A stretch of 64,000 nucleotides of DNA. Origin: Aurelia coerulea. Its lineage: Eukaryota > Cnidaria > Scyphozoa > Semaeostomeae > Ulmaridae. Below, piece after piece: positions 46,081-54,622 of this stretch. The notes under the pieces are model-generated. The model saw nothing but the letters and a program-made list of their open reading frames with translations, searched no databases and was not told the DNA's origin. The DNA is taken from assembly GCA_039566865.1 (NCBI GenBank), contig CM076955.1:4094501-4158500 (forward strand), in the 5' to 3' direction. The stretch's first letter is position 1. Each line of letters opens with the position of its first letter. A program made the position numbers and the translations under genes.

Positions 46081-46775
46081 TTGAATGAATTGAATCAAAT
46101 CAAGTTTCATATGTTATTCATTGATCATACATTCATAATATTTCAGCCATAAACTGTGTTCTGACTTCATATAATCTGGACAAGTTTACTATCAATTGAA
46201 CCGCATTAACCTGATGAGGTTTGAAATGTTTCAACAAATATACCTCGTTTTGACTGAATTGAATCAAACCAAGTTTCATATGCTATTCATTGATCATATA
46301 TTCATAATATTTCAGCCATAAACTGTGTTCTGACTTCATATAATCTGGACAAGTTTACTATCAATTGAACCGCATTAACCTGATGAGGTTTCAAATGTTT
46401 CAACAAATATACCTCGTTTTGACTGAATTGAATCAAATCAAGTTTCATATGCTATTCATTGATCATATATTCATAATATTTCAGCCATAAACTGTGTTCT
46501 GACTTCATATAATCTGGACAAGTTTACTATCAATTGAACCGCATTAACCTGATGAGGTTTCAAATGTTTCAACAAATATACCTCGTTTTGACTGAATTGA
46601 ATCAAATCAAGTTTCATATGCTATTCATTGATCATATATTCATAATATTTCAGCCATAAACTGTGTTCTGACTTCATATAATCTGGACAAGTTTACTATC
46701 AATTGAACCGCATTAACCTGATGAGGTTTCAAATGTTTCAACAAATATACCTCGTTTTGACTGAATTGCATTAAA
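46081..46775. repeat. Right-edge block of a distinct satellite variant
   Basis: The last four full units share changes seen nowhere else in the array: 'cataatatttcagccat' (starting at 46134, 46303, 46472 and 46641), 'catataatctggac', 'caattgaaccgcattaac' and 'tatgctattcattg'. They are nearly identical to one another. The array then stops inside a unit at 'gaattgcattaaa', next to a hAT-like terminus. Confidence 0.8.
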
Positions 46776-46880
46776 CAGGGCCGAAGCAAGTGGGGGTTTG
46801 GGAGGCGGAGCGCCCTCCCAGGAGGTGATTTGTCGGTAATTTTACTCTAATTGTCGGATTTTTGTTGTTGTTACTCAGTT
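46776..46880 (+). mobile_element. hAT-like terminus at the array edge (fragment)
   Basis: The array ends at a sequence starting 'cagggccgaagcaagtgggg', with a G-rich/C-rich subterminal hairpin ('ggaggcggagcgccctcc'). This resembles the CAGNG ends and hairpins of the complete hAT MITEs in this window. I find no opposite end or target duplication, so it may be cut off by the LINE fragment that follows. Confidence 0.35.
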
Positions 46881-46923
46881 GTTACCCATTTTCAATATTG
46901 CCGCTCAGTGTGGTGTTGCTGTA

Positions 46924-47690
46924 ATGCTTCAGAAATTCATTTAGATTTGATGCTGCTATCAAGCCTATGTTTGAAAGTTTGGGGTGGGAAACCATACAGC
47001 CGTTTATCAACACACATTTAAAGATTGTAACTTTAAAGTCTCTGCAGAATTTTGCCCCAAAATACCTTTGTGACCTTTTCAATAAAAGTAGTGTTTGTTC
47101 TTCCCGCAACCTCCGCAACACAAATACTGATGTTAGGTTACATAAGAAAAACACAGCGCAAGGACAAAAAGCCTTTTCCTTCCGAGGTGCTAAGTTATGG
47201 AACAGCCTCTCTACCGAGGCTAAACTGGCACCCTCCCTTTACAAATTCAAAAAAAGCATTTAAATATTGGCAGTGGGGTTTCTCGGATTATCTGGGGTCT
47301 GCCTGGCCTTTGGCTTTGATTTCTGCTGGGTCGGCCATTGGGATCCTGGGCGGGCTTGGGGGCTTGTGGGGGGAGATGGGGATGTCGCCGTCTCTGTACT
47401 GGGTGTCTTGGGTCGATTTGGTGGGGGTCGGGCTTGGGGTGGTGGGGTGGATTCCTGGGTCATCTAATAAACTTCCCTGCCTTACTTTTCTTTTCTATAC
47501 TGAATATATTGTAAATATTGTATTTTAATAAACATATTAGCTTCCTTTTATTTTACTATTAAGTATTAATTTTTGTATTATTGTAGTTATTGTATTTTAA
47601 ATGGAGGGTCCCTTGAAAATCAACCTTTGTTGAAGGGTCACCCTCCCTAAATGAATGAAAATGAAAATGAAATGAAAATGAAAATGAAAT
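46924..47690 (+). mobile_element. Non-LTR retrotransposon 3' end (LINE, CR1/Jockey-like tail)
   Basis: The frame to 47263 ends with the conserved tail found at the C-terminus of many CR1/Jockey-type reverse transcriptase proteins: a YLCDLF block, then a 'GQKAFSFRGAKLWNSL' block, then a terminal FKKS. A stop lies just upstream of 46924 and nothing of the catalytic domain is present, so the copy is 5'-truncated. The 3' region is G-rich (47267-47460), contains AATAAA near 47527, and ends in a run of 'gaaaat'-type units at 47652-47690, a microsatellite tail usual for this group. The clade assignment is inference. Confidence 0.8.
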
Positions 47691-47953
47691 GTTACAGGCC
47701 CACATTTAGAAGATTTTACTGCGAACATGAATTTATCGACTTTCGAGGATAAACTTTGAAATGAATTTTGAATCTACAGCATTTTTTTCTTGATATTGAC
47801 GAATTTTGAAGGCTCCAACGTTGAAACTACGAAATAATTCCAAAATCTAGTCTTTAAAGGAGCACAACAGTCCTTTCGTGCATGTTTTAACGTATGTTCC
47901 TAAAATTGGGGTTATTGCTGTTGTTGTTGTTGATTTTATAGGGTCGGAAAATT
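47691..47953. other. Unassigned spacer
   Basis: AT-rich sequence between two LINE fragments, with a short (TTG)n run at 47910-47930. I see no coding exon, RNA gene or terminal repeat here. Confidence 0.4.
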
Positions 47954-48500
47954 TTGGTTCTTTGCCCCCCTATGAATGAATTAAGGCTGGTATCGGGCCT
48001 GCTTGAAATTGGAAAAACAAACCTTAGCCGAACAGGTCACAAAAGCATTCGGAAGGATGGAAGCTCGTACTTCATAAATGACAAGTGCAAGAAAAGAATG
48101 CTGGACGTTTTTCAAGATTTATTTCGAACCAGGTCAAGTCTTCATAACTATACAAAACAGACCAGAATCTTATCTATAGCAAATGACTGCAGATTGCATT
48201 TACATTTGCGTGATCTCACCGCTTGTTGCTTCCTACCATCTTCAATTTTGCTTTGCTTCTTGTAGTTTCTTTGCTCAGTACATATAACCTTGTGTTTCTT
48301 TTGTATTTTATGATACTTTTCAGCATTATTGTAGTTATATTCGCTGTTGTTACTGTTCTATTTGTTGTAAGCGCCCCAGACTCGACAAGCTTTGCTTTTT
48401 CTGGGGCGTAGGGATTGCGTATGTATATAAGTAATGATGCATATGTTCGGATATGTTCTTTGTGCATCAATATCATCATCGTCATCACCAAAGTGTACGG
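47954..48500 (+). mobile_element. Decayed LINE 3' end with terminal hairpin
   Basis: A frame at 47954-48265 contains 'DLFRTRSSLHNYTKQT', which resembles the segment just before the GxxSFxYRGAKLWN block in LINE tails, but that next block is missing. Downstream lies a hairpin, cgccccaga/tctggggcg, at about 48371-48408, a kind of structure often seen in 3' untranslated ends of such elements. I see no intact protein. It could instead be an unrelated chance frame. Confidence 0.4.
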
Positions 48501-49354
48501 TATTTTAAACTTGATACTGCTCTAAAACTTTGATCTTTTGGCAAAACATTTCACCTCAGCTTCAAGCATCATGAAAAAACAGGATTCTAATTTTGATCAA
48601 ACTTCAAGAGGACACGACATTTCAAGTGCACTTTTTCAAGCAAATGGGCACTTCCTGAAACAAAGAGCAGGATACTGTCATATTTCATTATATTTCCAAC
48701 TGGTTTTAGCGTGTTTTACGTCTAATTTTTCGTAAAGATGATTAGTATCTATATAATGTTAGCTTTCAGTACCAAGAACTACCCTCTTTCGCCTTTTGAA
48801 ATTGGGAACTCTCTGTTCTGGCTCACCCTGTATACAGACATAGGAACACTGAAAAACATCTATTGAATAGATGTGAAAAATGTATACAGAATTAGGAGCA
48901 CGAGTAACCGACATTATTTCATAGGATACTGGATGTGCGGGATAGTGGCAGTCGAAATGTTATTAAGCAAATAAACTCTACTGCTTCTGTGCAATAAAAC
49001 CAACAAGTTTTATATCCCTTGCATAATCATTTATCATTTCTATGTTATCAAACGTATACAAGCTACTGACATTATTTCAAATGAACCAAGTTTCATATCA
49101 CGTCCATTGTCACTAAGATAATGATATTAATTGCGTATTTTTGACTAAAGAGTAAGATATAGGCTTGTTTCGCGTTGTTCGCTTGAAAGTCGGGTCTTGT
49201 TTGCTAAAATAAGCTTTTTCGAAAGTGATTACAGACAGAAGTAAGACTACAGGTATCAGAACTTGAAAATTGTGTTGAGTAACCTGGAGAACACATCTGA
49301 ATGCTGTCACCAAGCTTTAGAAATATATCTCAAGGCATGCTCAAGGTTTCTGTG
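48501..49354. other. Stretch without a recognisable gene
   Basis: Several short frames (for example 48538-48735 plus and 49113-49313 minus) have no recognisable motif or plausible splice context. A small inverted repeat, acatctatt/aatagatgt, lies at 48864-48882. A short satellite-like fragment lies at 49071-49110 and is discussed in the findings. Confidence 0.5.
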
Positions 49355-49361
49355 ACCAGTG

Positions 49362-49552
49362 AAGGTGAAGGTGAAGGTGAAGTTGCGTTTTTCAGCGCCA
49401 AGCGCTGGGATAGTAGAAATAGAGCAGACCTAATCGAGTCCGCGACCCCTTGTCATGACGCTCAAGTGGTGGGGGTCCTAACCGGGTATCGAACCCACGC
49501 CGCCTGACTGTTCTGGCTGCTAAGTCAGAGGATTACACCACTGCGCCACAAC
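49362..49552 (-). mobile_element. tRNA-derived SINE, copy 1
   Basis: Read on the minus strand, a tRNA-like head starts near 49552. It has an A-box-like 'tggcgcagtggtg' (complement of 49537-49549) and a good B box 'gggttcgataccc' (complement of 49484-49496). A tRNA-unrelated body follows, and then a tail of 'ttcacc' repeats, complement of gaaggtgaaggtg at 49361-49382. A 7-bp direct repeat, accagtg, flanks it at 49355-49361 and 49553-49559, consistent with target duplication. The body and repeat tail distinguish it from a functional tRNA gene. Confidence 0.8.
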
Positions 49553-49560
49553 ACCAGTGT

Positions 49561-49640
49561 CAGGGGCGGATCCAGACTACTGCGACTAGACTACTGCTAA
49601 AGCAGTAGCTAGATTGTCAGATCCTTGTATGTAGTTATTT
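49561..49640 (+). mobile_element. hAT-like left terminus (fragment)
   Basis: The sequence 'caggggcggatccagac' directly beside the SINE has the form of a hAT terminus. No matching right end is found nearby. The extent is nominal. Confidence 0.25.
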
Positions 49641-49825
49641 AGGTACACGCCTATTTTTAAAAGTATTTTGAATAGCTTCATCTAAGTCACAATATTTCCT
49701 GGATCAACCCCTGATAACAAATCAAATTCTCTATAAATTTCACAGCCTTAATGGAATAGATGTTTTTCTGTAGTAGTGATTCTCTACCAAATTCTCACAT
49801 CTATTGAAATCTGTTGGATTGAAGC

Positions 49826-49883
49826 TGAATATTGACGTTTTTGAATTCAGCATTTAATTGTGCATCGAAACATTGCTATAGCA
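49826..49883 (+). repeat. Dispersed copy of the left-border repeat
   Basis: 'tattgacgtttttgaattca' followed by 'gcatcgaaacattgct' matches, with a few changes, the segment at about 83-125 and its second copy near 230-275 at the left edge of the window. It ends immediately before a hAT MITE, which has inserted just beside it. Confidence 0.65.
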
Positions 49884-49891
49884 GTGTCAGG

Positions 49892-50308
49892 CAGTGGCGT
49901 GGCCAGGGTAAATTAAGTGGGGGGAATCTAAATGAGGGGTCCTGGGGGCAAAGCCCCCAGGAAAATTCTCGGGGCCACGCCCTTTACTTTGGCTTAGAAT
50001 GCATCTCCCAATATCATGCAAGTCATTAGCGATAAGAAAACTTTGATAGTTTTGTGACAGTTATCCTATGAATCAGAGCACGAGGAAAATTTTTGAAGAA
50101 AGATCTTTTACTTTGGCTTAGAATGCATCTCCCAATATCATGCTTGCCAGTGCTAAAATGGAAGATTTGACATTTCTCGGAAAATTCTTACCCAACCTAT
50201 ACCCAGCTATTTTCTCCTTGGTTTTAGAGGAATCTCGAGGACCATCTTTCGACAAAAGTGGGGGGAGGGCGATTGCCCCCCCATACCCCCCCGTGGCCCA
50301 TGCCACTG
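49892..50308. mobile_element. hAT-type MITE, 417 bp, with 8-bp target duplication
   Basis: Termini are 'cagtggcgtggcca' and 'tggcccatgccactg', with a perfect 8-bp duplication, gtgtcagg, at 49884-49891 and 50309-50316. Subterminal hairpins such as 'cctgggggcaaagccccc' resemble those of the satellite-borne MITE, but the two are different families. No transposase is encoded. A 37-bp segment beginning 'tttactttggcttagaatgc' occurs twice, about 121 bp apart (near 49984 and 50107), an internal partial duplication. Confidence 0.88.
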
Positions 50309-50316
50309 GTGTCAGG

Positions 50317-50756
50317 ACAAAAAGTTTAGCAAGTATCCTCTTATCAATCAATGCCTCATCAGAGTATGCCTCATCACAGGGATCCTTCATTGTTCAGACT
50401 TCACTGATTTTCATTCAAATGATTTGAAAAAGTCTGCCGGTTTTCTCTCATGGAATCTGTTCCAAATAGACATCAGTCAAGGCTGTTATTTTTCATATTT
50501 TTTTGGGCATTCATTTTATTCAGACAGTTATTCATTCATTGATTGATTGATTCATTCATTGATTCATTCAGTCATTCTGAAAAATTCATTCCGAAAGAAA
50601 TATGGAAAATCCATGTTTTGGCGACCGACACGCCACCGCCACATGCTGCGTTCACCTATTAGAGACTGGAGACTGGGTTCTACAAATCTTTTTTGAATAC
50701 TTTTAGCCTCGATATCAAGTGGCACAACGGAAGACAACAAACAGATCAAATCTGTA
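50317..50756. other. 5' flank of the Chibby gene, with ATTC/GATT microsatellite
   Basis: No gene is visible. A tetranucleotide run of attc and gatt units covers about 50517-50577. I see no clear TATA element near the likely transcript start. The transcript start itself cannot be placed from sequence alone. Confidence 0.45.
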
Positions 50757-50794
50757 ATGGCGGACAAGTTGGCCTAGCTTCGATGGCGAAATAA
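50757..50794 (+). promoter_or_regulatory. Two short upstream ORFs ahead of the Chibby start
   Basis: ATG at 50757 opens a six-codon frame ending at TAG (50775-50777). ATG at 50783 opens a three-codon frame ending at TAA (50792-50794). Both lie within 70 bp of the main ATG at 50827 and would be in the leader if transcription starts upstream of 50757. Such uORFs commonly lower translation of the main frame. Whether they are transcribed here is unknown. Confidence 0.4.
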
Positions 50795-50826
50795 CAATTG
50801 AATTTGAGTGATAAAAACAACTAACA

Positions 50827-51022
50827 ATGCCACTTTTCAAGAAGCCAAGTTTCAAGGCATCAAAGAAGATTCCGGAAAGACGAGTAGATGCAGGTGCAAC
50901 GAATACTCAACTGCTAGACAGGCAAAGTTTGGACCCTGGCGTTGATTATGATCAAAATCCAGTCGAGTTGGTACTTGGCGGGAGAAATTTCGTGTTTACG
51001 GATGGAGAGTGGCTTTGCAAAG
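50827..51022 (+). CDS. CBY1: Chibby exon 1 (residues 1-65 plus one base)
   Basis: The exon has 65 codons plus one base, so intron 1 is phase 1. Reading through the donor gives only a hydrophobic tail ending at 51063, which is intronic. It encodes the Lys/Arg-rich N-terminus and the conserved beta-rich block ending in EW at residues 61-62. Confidence 0.92.
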
Positions 51023-53926
51023 GTGGGCATGGTTTTCTGTTTTACATTAATTCCTTGCTTTGACTAGTTGAACAATGTTTCACCATTACCAAGTTTTGCA
51101 ATTGAAATGTCAGTGACAGAAGGAAATCTTGAAAAGGAAGTTTTCTTGTTTAGACTAGAGGGGGGGGGGGATTCAGCTCAATTCTGTTAAAGATTGTACT
51201 TTTGTGACAAAAATTGATGAAATAAGTAATATTTCATTATCAATTGTCAGCGTCTTGTTCAATTCCTGCCCTGACCAACCCCTGGAACACCCCTGGGCAT
51301 TTTCTCACAAAAAATTCCTCACAAGACGGGCATGTGATAATTTAGTTTTCCCCAGCCCCCAGAGCATTTGACAACCAGACTGTAATGTTTTTATTTTGTG
51401 CGTATAAGTTGAGATGGCCTAAGTAAGATTTTCGTGGAAATTTCACAGTTTTTGCAGTTGAGAACAATGGGCTAAAACAATAGATTCAAACAGTCTTCGA
51501 TCACTAGGACCTCAAATCTGGAATGCATTGCCAAATGAAACTAAATCTGCCGACAACTTAAATTCTTTTAAACGCATGATAAAACAATGGAATGGACCAA
51601 ATTATAAATGCAATGCTTGTCAACATTCACCCAAATTTTAGAAAATTATCTGGATTGAAATAGTAGAAAATATTTGTATATTTGTTACGCCTGTCAATTC
51701 AATTATATCTAGTAAACCTTGCCCATATATGTCTTGAATATTTAACTTATCTATTAATTAATTTGTTATTAATTTGTATGTTCGATTTGGATTAGTTGTA
51801 TATATTGTAAATATGTATAGCTAGATAAAGATAATCGAATGAAAATAAGTCGACAAACAAAAACAAATAAATCTGTTGTTTATTTCCAACTGTGTGGCTC
51901 AGATTGAAAATCGCATTAAGTTCACGTACAAGATATTGCGCGCGCTATGCAAACTTTCCAGTCTGGTTTGACAAAACAGATGTTTTTGCTTATAAAGTAA
52001 CTGATGGATCTTGCAAGTGCCTGGCCCTCGGGGGCACTCCCCAAAGAAATTTGCTCTGGCCCCCGGCATTTATGCAAGAAATTTTTGTTGACTTCTTGGC
52101 TGAACGAGACAGGCCCAACCAAAGACACACAATAGGCCTATAATGAGAGGTAGTGGTGGTAGGTCAATGAGAAAAAATCATGATGAATCTGTGCGTCCAT
52201 TGAGAGGGGGAGGAAGGATTGAGCCTCTGGCCCAATTCTGCTGACTGTGATGAACATTGTTTGTCAGTGACCTCTTACTGTAAATGTATGGCATAAACCT
52301 TCCAATGATCTTTACGTCATTTCTAAGCTTCATGGATAATTTTTTTTAAAGGGAATCTAAGCATATATAAGCCTTTTAACAAAATGTAACCTTTCAAAAA
52401 CAATAGGCAGTGACACATGCCGCACCATATTTGGGTAACTGATCTGTGTCAACAGGAAATTCTGATATCTGACAGGCTAGAATTTGACCGCAAGTGGCTT
52501 GAGCCACTTTTATATTCTTACATTCCCTTTAATGCACAATTTTCTCTGATTTTGCACAGATGGTGATGATTCCGATGGTGCTACAATTCAAAGTGTGAAA
52601 GAAATGCAGAAACTTAAAAAGAAGCTGAAAGAATATGAAGAACAAAATAACCTGCTAAAATACAAAATAGAACTTCTATTGGATATGGTAAGACTGTTTT
52701 TAAATTTTTCAACTTCTGAGCACCTTTTAATAACTAGAATGCTAACTTTTTGCACAGTGAACGCCTTTAAATAGCTACAAGTTGTGGCAAAACAGTGGAT
52801 GAAACCGCTTGAATACCGAAACTTGGATGGTAAAATATTTTGCTGACTTTTTGCCAAAAATCTAAAGTGCTAAGGATTGATTAAAATATCCAGAAAAATT
52901 GGCTCTTTATGTCTGATATTTAGCTGTTTGTCACTGAACTGCTGAATTCGGTTGCTAAATAACTGATTTCCAAGATGGCAATATCCAAATACTTCAATTG
53001 CTGCAAAAATTTACCTTTGGGGTACAATTCAATGAGTAAAAAGCCCGTAAAAAGCAAAAAATCAATTCAGACGATCCCTATGAATTCTTGACAGATAAGA
53101 GAGAAATCTCCTTTATTCAGAATTCTCTCAATTTCCAAAGGGATTCTCACCAATTACCTACCACCACTTCATTTTTAAAGATACTGCAATAAATGCCCCA
53201 CCCAAATACAGGTGCTTTTCAGCTAGAAATGCCCTTCCTATGGGTCTGTCCTATTCAACGAATATGTTAAAATTTATATAAAGAATGATTATATCATTTA
53301 TGTATTGCCAATATTTTGTCCTGCCATGCAGGCCTTCTTTTGTTGTTGTATACATTTCTACCTGGTAGCATCCGAAGGTAGTTTTAGCACACTGAGAAGC
53401 TGAGCTTATCGAAGCAGCGTCCTGGCCCTTCCTCTCAATGTGACCACACCTCGTGATTCCTTTAGCCTGGAATTACAGAGGGTTGGTTGGCAACTCTCCT
53501 CACACTTTGTAGCAGGTTTGGCAGGGCAAGGACTGGAACCAAAACCACCAACATTTAGTTTGGTAGTCAAGCATGCTGCACGCTCAGTGGTAGCACGCAG
53601 GACTTGTTCATTACTGTTATACAATACAGGTAGCTACATTCAAGATAAACAAATAATTTAGGATTCTTTAAATCTTTGCATATTTGGTGTTGTTTTTTGT
53701 TGTGTTGTGGTGTTTCTACCTACAAATCTTTGAATTCATATGCTCATGCCACTTAAAACAAGATTCATTCAATGACTTATGTATATGTTTTGCTCTCTGT
53801 TTTCTAAAGGTCGCTGTTAGTAATTCAGATCTGGATACTATGCAAAATGAACTTGATACACTGAGAGAATTCAAGGAGAAAGTAGAAGCTGGCAAAATGG
53901 ACACATCAAGGACATCAAAGAAGTAA
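50827..53926 (+). CDS. CBY1: Chibby homologue (CBY1 family), three coding exons, 146 aa
   Basis: Joining 50827-51022, 52560-52687 and 53810-53926 gives a continuous 146-residue frame ending in TAA. Known family members are small coiled-coil proteins (about 126 residues in human) that act at the ciliary basal body/transition zone and bind beta-catenin to restrain Wnt signalling. Seen here: a basic N-terminus starting MPLF; a central block 'LVLGGRNFVFTDGEW' (residues 48-62) matching the family's LAGQ-LKF-NGQW region; an acidic linker (66-72); and a C-terminal coiled coil (about 78-130) containing 'EEQNNLLKYKIELLLDM', the hallmark Chibby segment. Splice sites are AAAG|GTGGGC, TTTGCACAG|A, ATG|GTAAGA and TTTCTAAAG|G. 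The ATG has A at -3. I do not see an Akt/14-3-3 type RxxSxS site in the N-terminus. No AATAAA is evident shortly after the stop. Confidence 0.93.
51023..52559 (+). other. Chibby intron 1
   Basis: The intron runs from donor GTGGGC at 51023 to acceptor TTTGCACAG at 52559. It contains a G10 run near 51160, the LINE remnant at 51477-51641, and otherwise unassigned AT-rich sequence. The frame at 51892-52143 has no recognisable motif. Confidence 0.85.
51477..51641 (+). mobile_element. LINE reverse-transcriptase C-terminal remnant in Chibby intron 1
   Basis: Translated from 51477 to TAG at 51639-51641, this reads 'SLRSLGPQIWNALPNET', then a SFKRMIKQW block, then a Cys-containing end (CNAC). This is the usual C-terminus of Jockey/CR1-like retrotransposon proteins. 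Nothing upstream remains in frame, so it is a heavily 5'-truncated copy in the same orientation as the host gene. It belongs to a different subfamily from the tail at 46924-47263. Confidence 0.8.
52560..52687 (+). CDS. CBY1: Chibby exon 2 (acidic linker and start of coiled coil)
   Basis: 128 nt complete codon 66 (Asp) and continue to Met108, so intron 2 is phase 0. The exon holds the segment most diagnostic of the family, 'QNNLLKYKIELLLDM', preceded by the Lys-rich helix 'KEMQKLKKKLKEYEE'. It opens with the acidic run DGDDSDG. Confidence 0.92.
52688..53809 (+). other. Chibby intron 2
   Basis: Donor GTAAGA at 52688, acceptor TTTCTAAAG at 53809. Apart from the dispersed repeat and SINE-like stretch at 53298-53640 I recognise nothing in it. 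The short frames, including 53440-53661 and 53684-53809 ahead of the exon, are intronic. Confidence 0.85.
53298..53640 (-). repeat. Dispersed repeat, possibly SINE-derived
   Basis: The first 42 bp ('caatattttgtcctgccatg' and neighbours) recur with few changes at 62055-62099, so this is repetitive DNA. The minus strand of the remainder has a B-box-like 'ggttccagtcc' (complement near 53531-53541), which hints at a decayed tRNA-derived SINE. No convincing A box or target duplication is visible. Confidence 0.35.
53810..53926 (+). CDS. CBY1: Chibby exon 3 (end of coiled coil, stop)
   Basis: 38 codons and TAA. 'LDTMQNELDTLREF' continues the heptads and corresponds to the C-terminal MEKELDEL region of vertebrate Chibby. 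The tail is Lys/Ser/Thr-rich and ends in KK, comparable to the basic end that carries nuclear-import signals in vertebrate Chibby. That role is not shown here. Confidence 0.9.
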   Translation, partial: VAVSNSDLDTMQNELDTLREFKEKVEAGKMDTSRTSKK

Positions 53927-54090
53927 TCCCAGGTTTCTGGATTTTGATATGATTGTACGGCCTGCTCCAGACTTTGAGTCAGAGCTGCACCATTTCAAAA
54001 CAATGTTCATCTAGCATGGCAGTAACATTACATGGGTCAACATCAGATAATAGTAGGGTTCTATCAATGAATCACGAAGATTTGAAAGGC

Positions 54091-54613
54091 AGCATAGGTT
54101 CCAAATCTTTACAAAGGCTGGTGTAAAATTGAGTGACCTAGTTCTTTGGACTGAATGACTTCAAAGAAACTTTAGCTATTTCTCTATAATTCTACCGTTG
54201 GACTTTTCTGAAATCTTTAATATTTTCAGAATTAGAGTGTTTTCTTCTTTTTCAAGAATTCAGGAAAAATTTTCAAAAAATCTTAAAACCATGGTAATTT
54301 CTAAACCGTTTGACGCAACATGAAGTAATTTCGATGAAAACCATAGTTTATGAAAGCCTACAATATGGTATCAAGCAAAAGCCTGTCACTCGTCTGGTTT
54401 ATGATTTAGAAATTTGATGATGTCACATCCTCAAATGAGCTGAAATGTAAAATACGCTGTAATTTCGAAAATATTCAAAATTTCTGGAAAGTCCAACGGT
54501 AGAATTATTGATAAGTATCTAAAGTTTCTTTCAAGCCATTCAATTAGAAGATATAGGTCATTGAATTTTACACCCACCTTTTTACGCCGAGATAAAGATT
54601 TGGAACCTATGCT
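54091..54613. mobile_element. Mutator-like MITE with long inverted repeats, copy 1
   Basis: The ends 'agcataggttccaaatcttt' and its complement at the right (aaagatttggaacctatgct) begin inverted repeats of about 130 bp with scattered mismatches. Both arms include the block 'aattctaccgttggactttt' or its complement. A perfect 9-bp duplication, ttgaaaggc, flanks it at 54082-54090 and 54614-54622 (10 bp, tttgaaaggc, if the terminal T is counted with the target). Long inverted repeats and 9-10 bp duplications are the signature of Mutator-like elements. No transposase frame is present. Confidence 0.8.
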
Positions 54614-54622
54614 TTGAAAGGC

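Larger units (their letters stand above)
319..46775 (-). repeat. 169-bp satellite DNA array, about 269 monomers
   Basis: One monomer repeats every 169 bp across 46 kb, all head to tail. A typical unit runs from 'cataagatttcaaccataaa' to 'ttgatcatatatt'. Most differences are substitutions. Some units are 167, 168 or 170 bp through small indels, for example 'gaataaaattg' (+1) and 'cttgacctc' (-1). Each unit holds an inverted repeat, aacctcat/atgaggtt, with a 7-nt loop (606-613 and 621-628 in one copy). The minus strand of many units carries a 68-codon frame that I regard as fortuitous. Unit length is close to a nucleosome repeat, as in many centromeric or pericentromeric satellites. A centromeric role is inference only. 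Strand is given relative to the antisense frame. Confidence 0.97.

Noticed and set aside
540..46700. The many 60-116 codon frames on both strands of the satellite as genes
   Set aside because: All are the same monomer read in one or two registers. Non-synonymous changes are frequent and neighbouring copies shift frame. The 116-codon frames at 21502 and 23003 simply run from a MITE end into the satellite.
319..46775. Regular repeats taken as a CRISPR array or a repeat-protein gene
   Set aside because: There is no repeat/spacer alternation: the entire 169 bp repeats, and unit length breaks the reading frame at every copy. Context is eukaryotic.
319..46775. CENP-B box in the monomer
   Set aside because: No TTCG-N4-A-N2-CGGG-like motif was seen in the consensus or variants that I read, so centromere function is not supported by motif.
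47052..47528. 158-codon plus-strand frame
   Set aside because: It overlaps, in another frame, the recognised LINE tail (46924-47263) and its G-rich 3' region, so it is a shadow frame.
49484..49549. Functional tRNA gene
   Set aside because: A and B boxes are present, but a tRNA-unrelated body, a hexamer tail and flanking direct repeats identify a SINE, and a decayed second copy exists at 55928.
53406..53661. Overlapping frames of 72-73 codons on both strands in Chibby intron 2
   Set aside because: They lie in repetitive, possibly SINE-derived intronic sequence and have no splice support.
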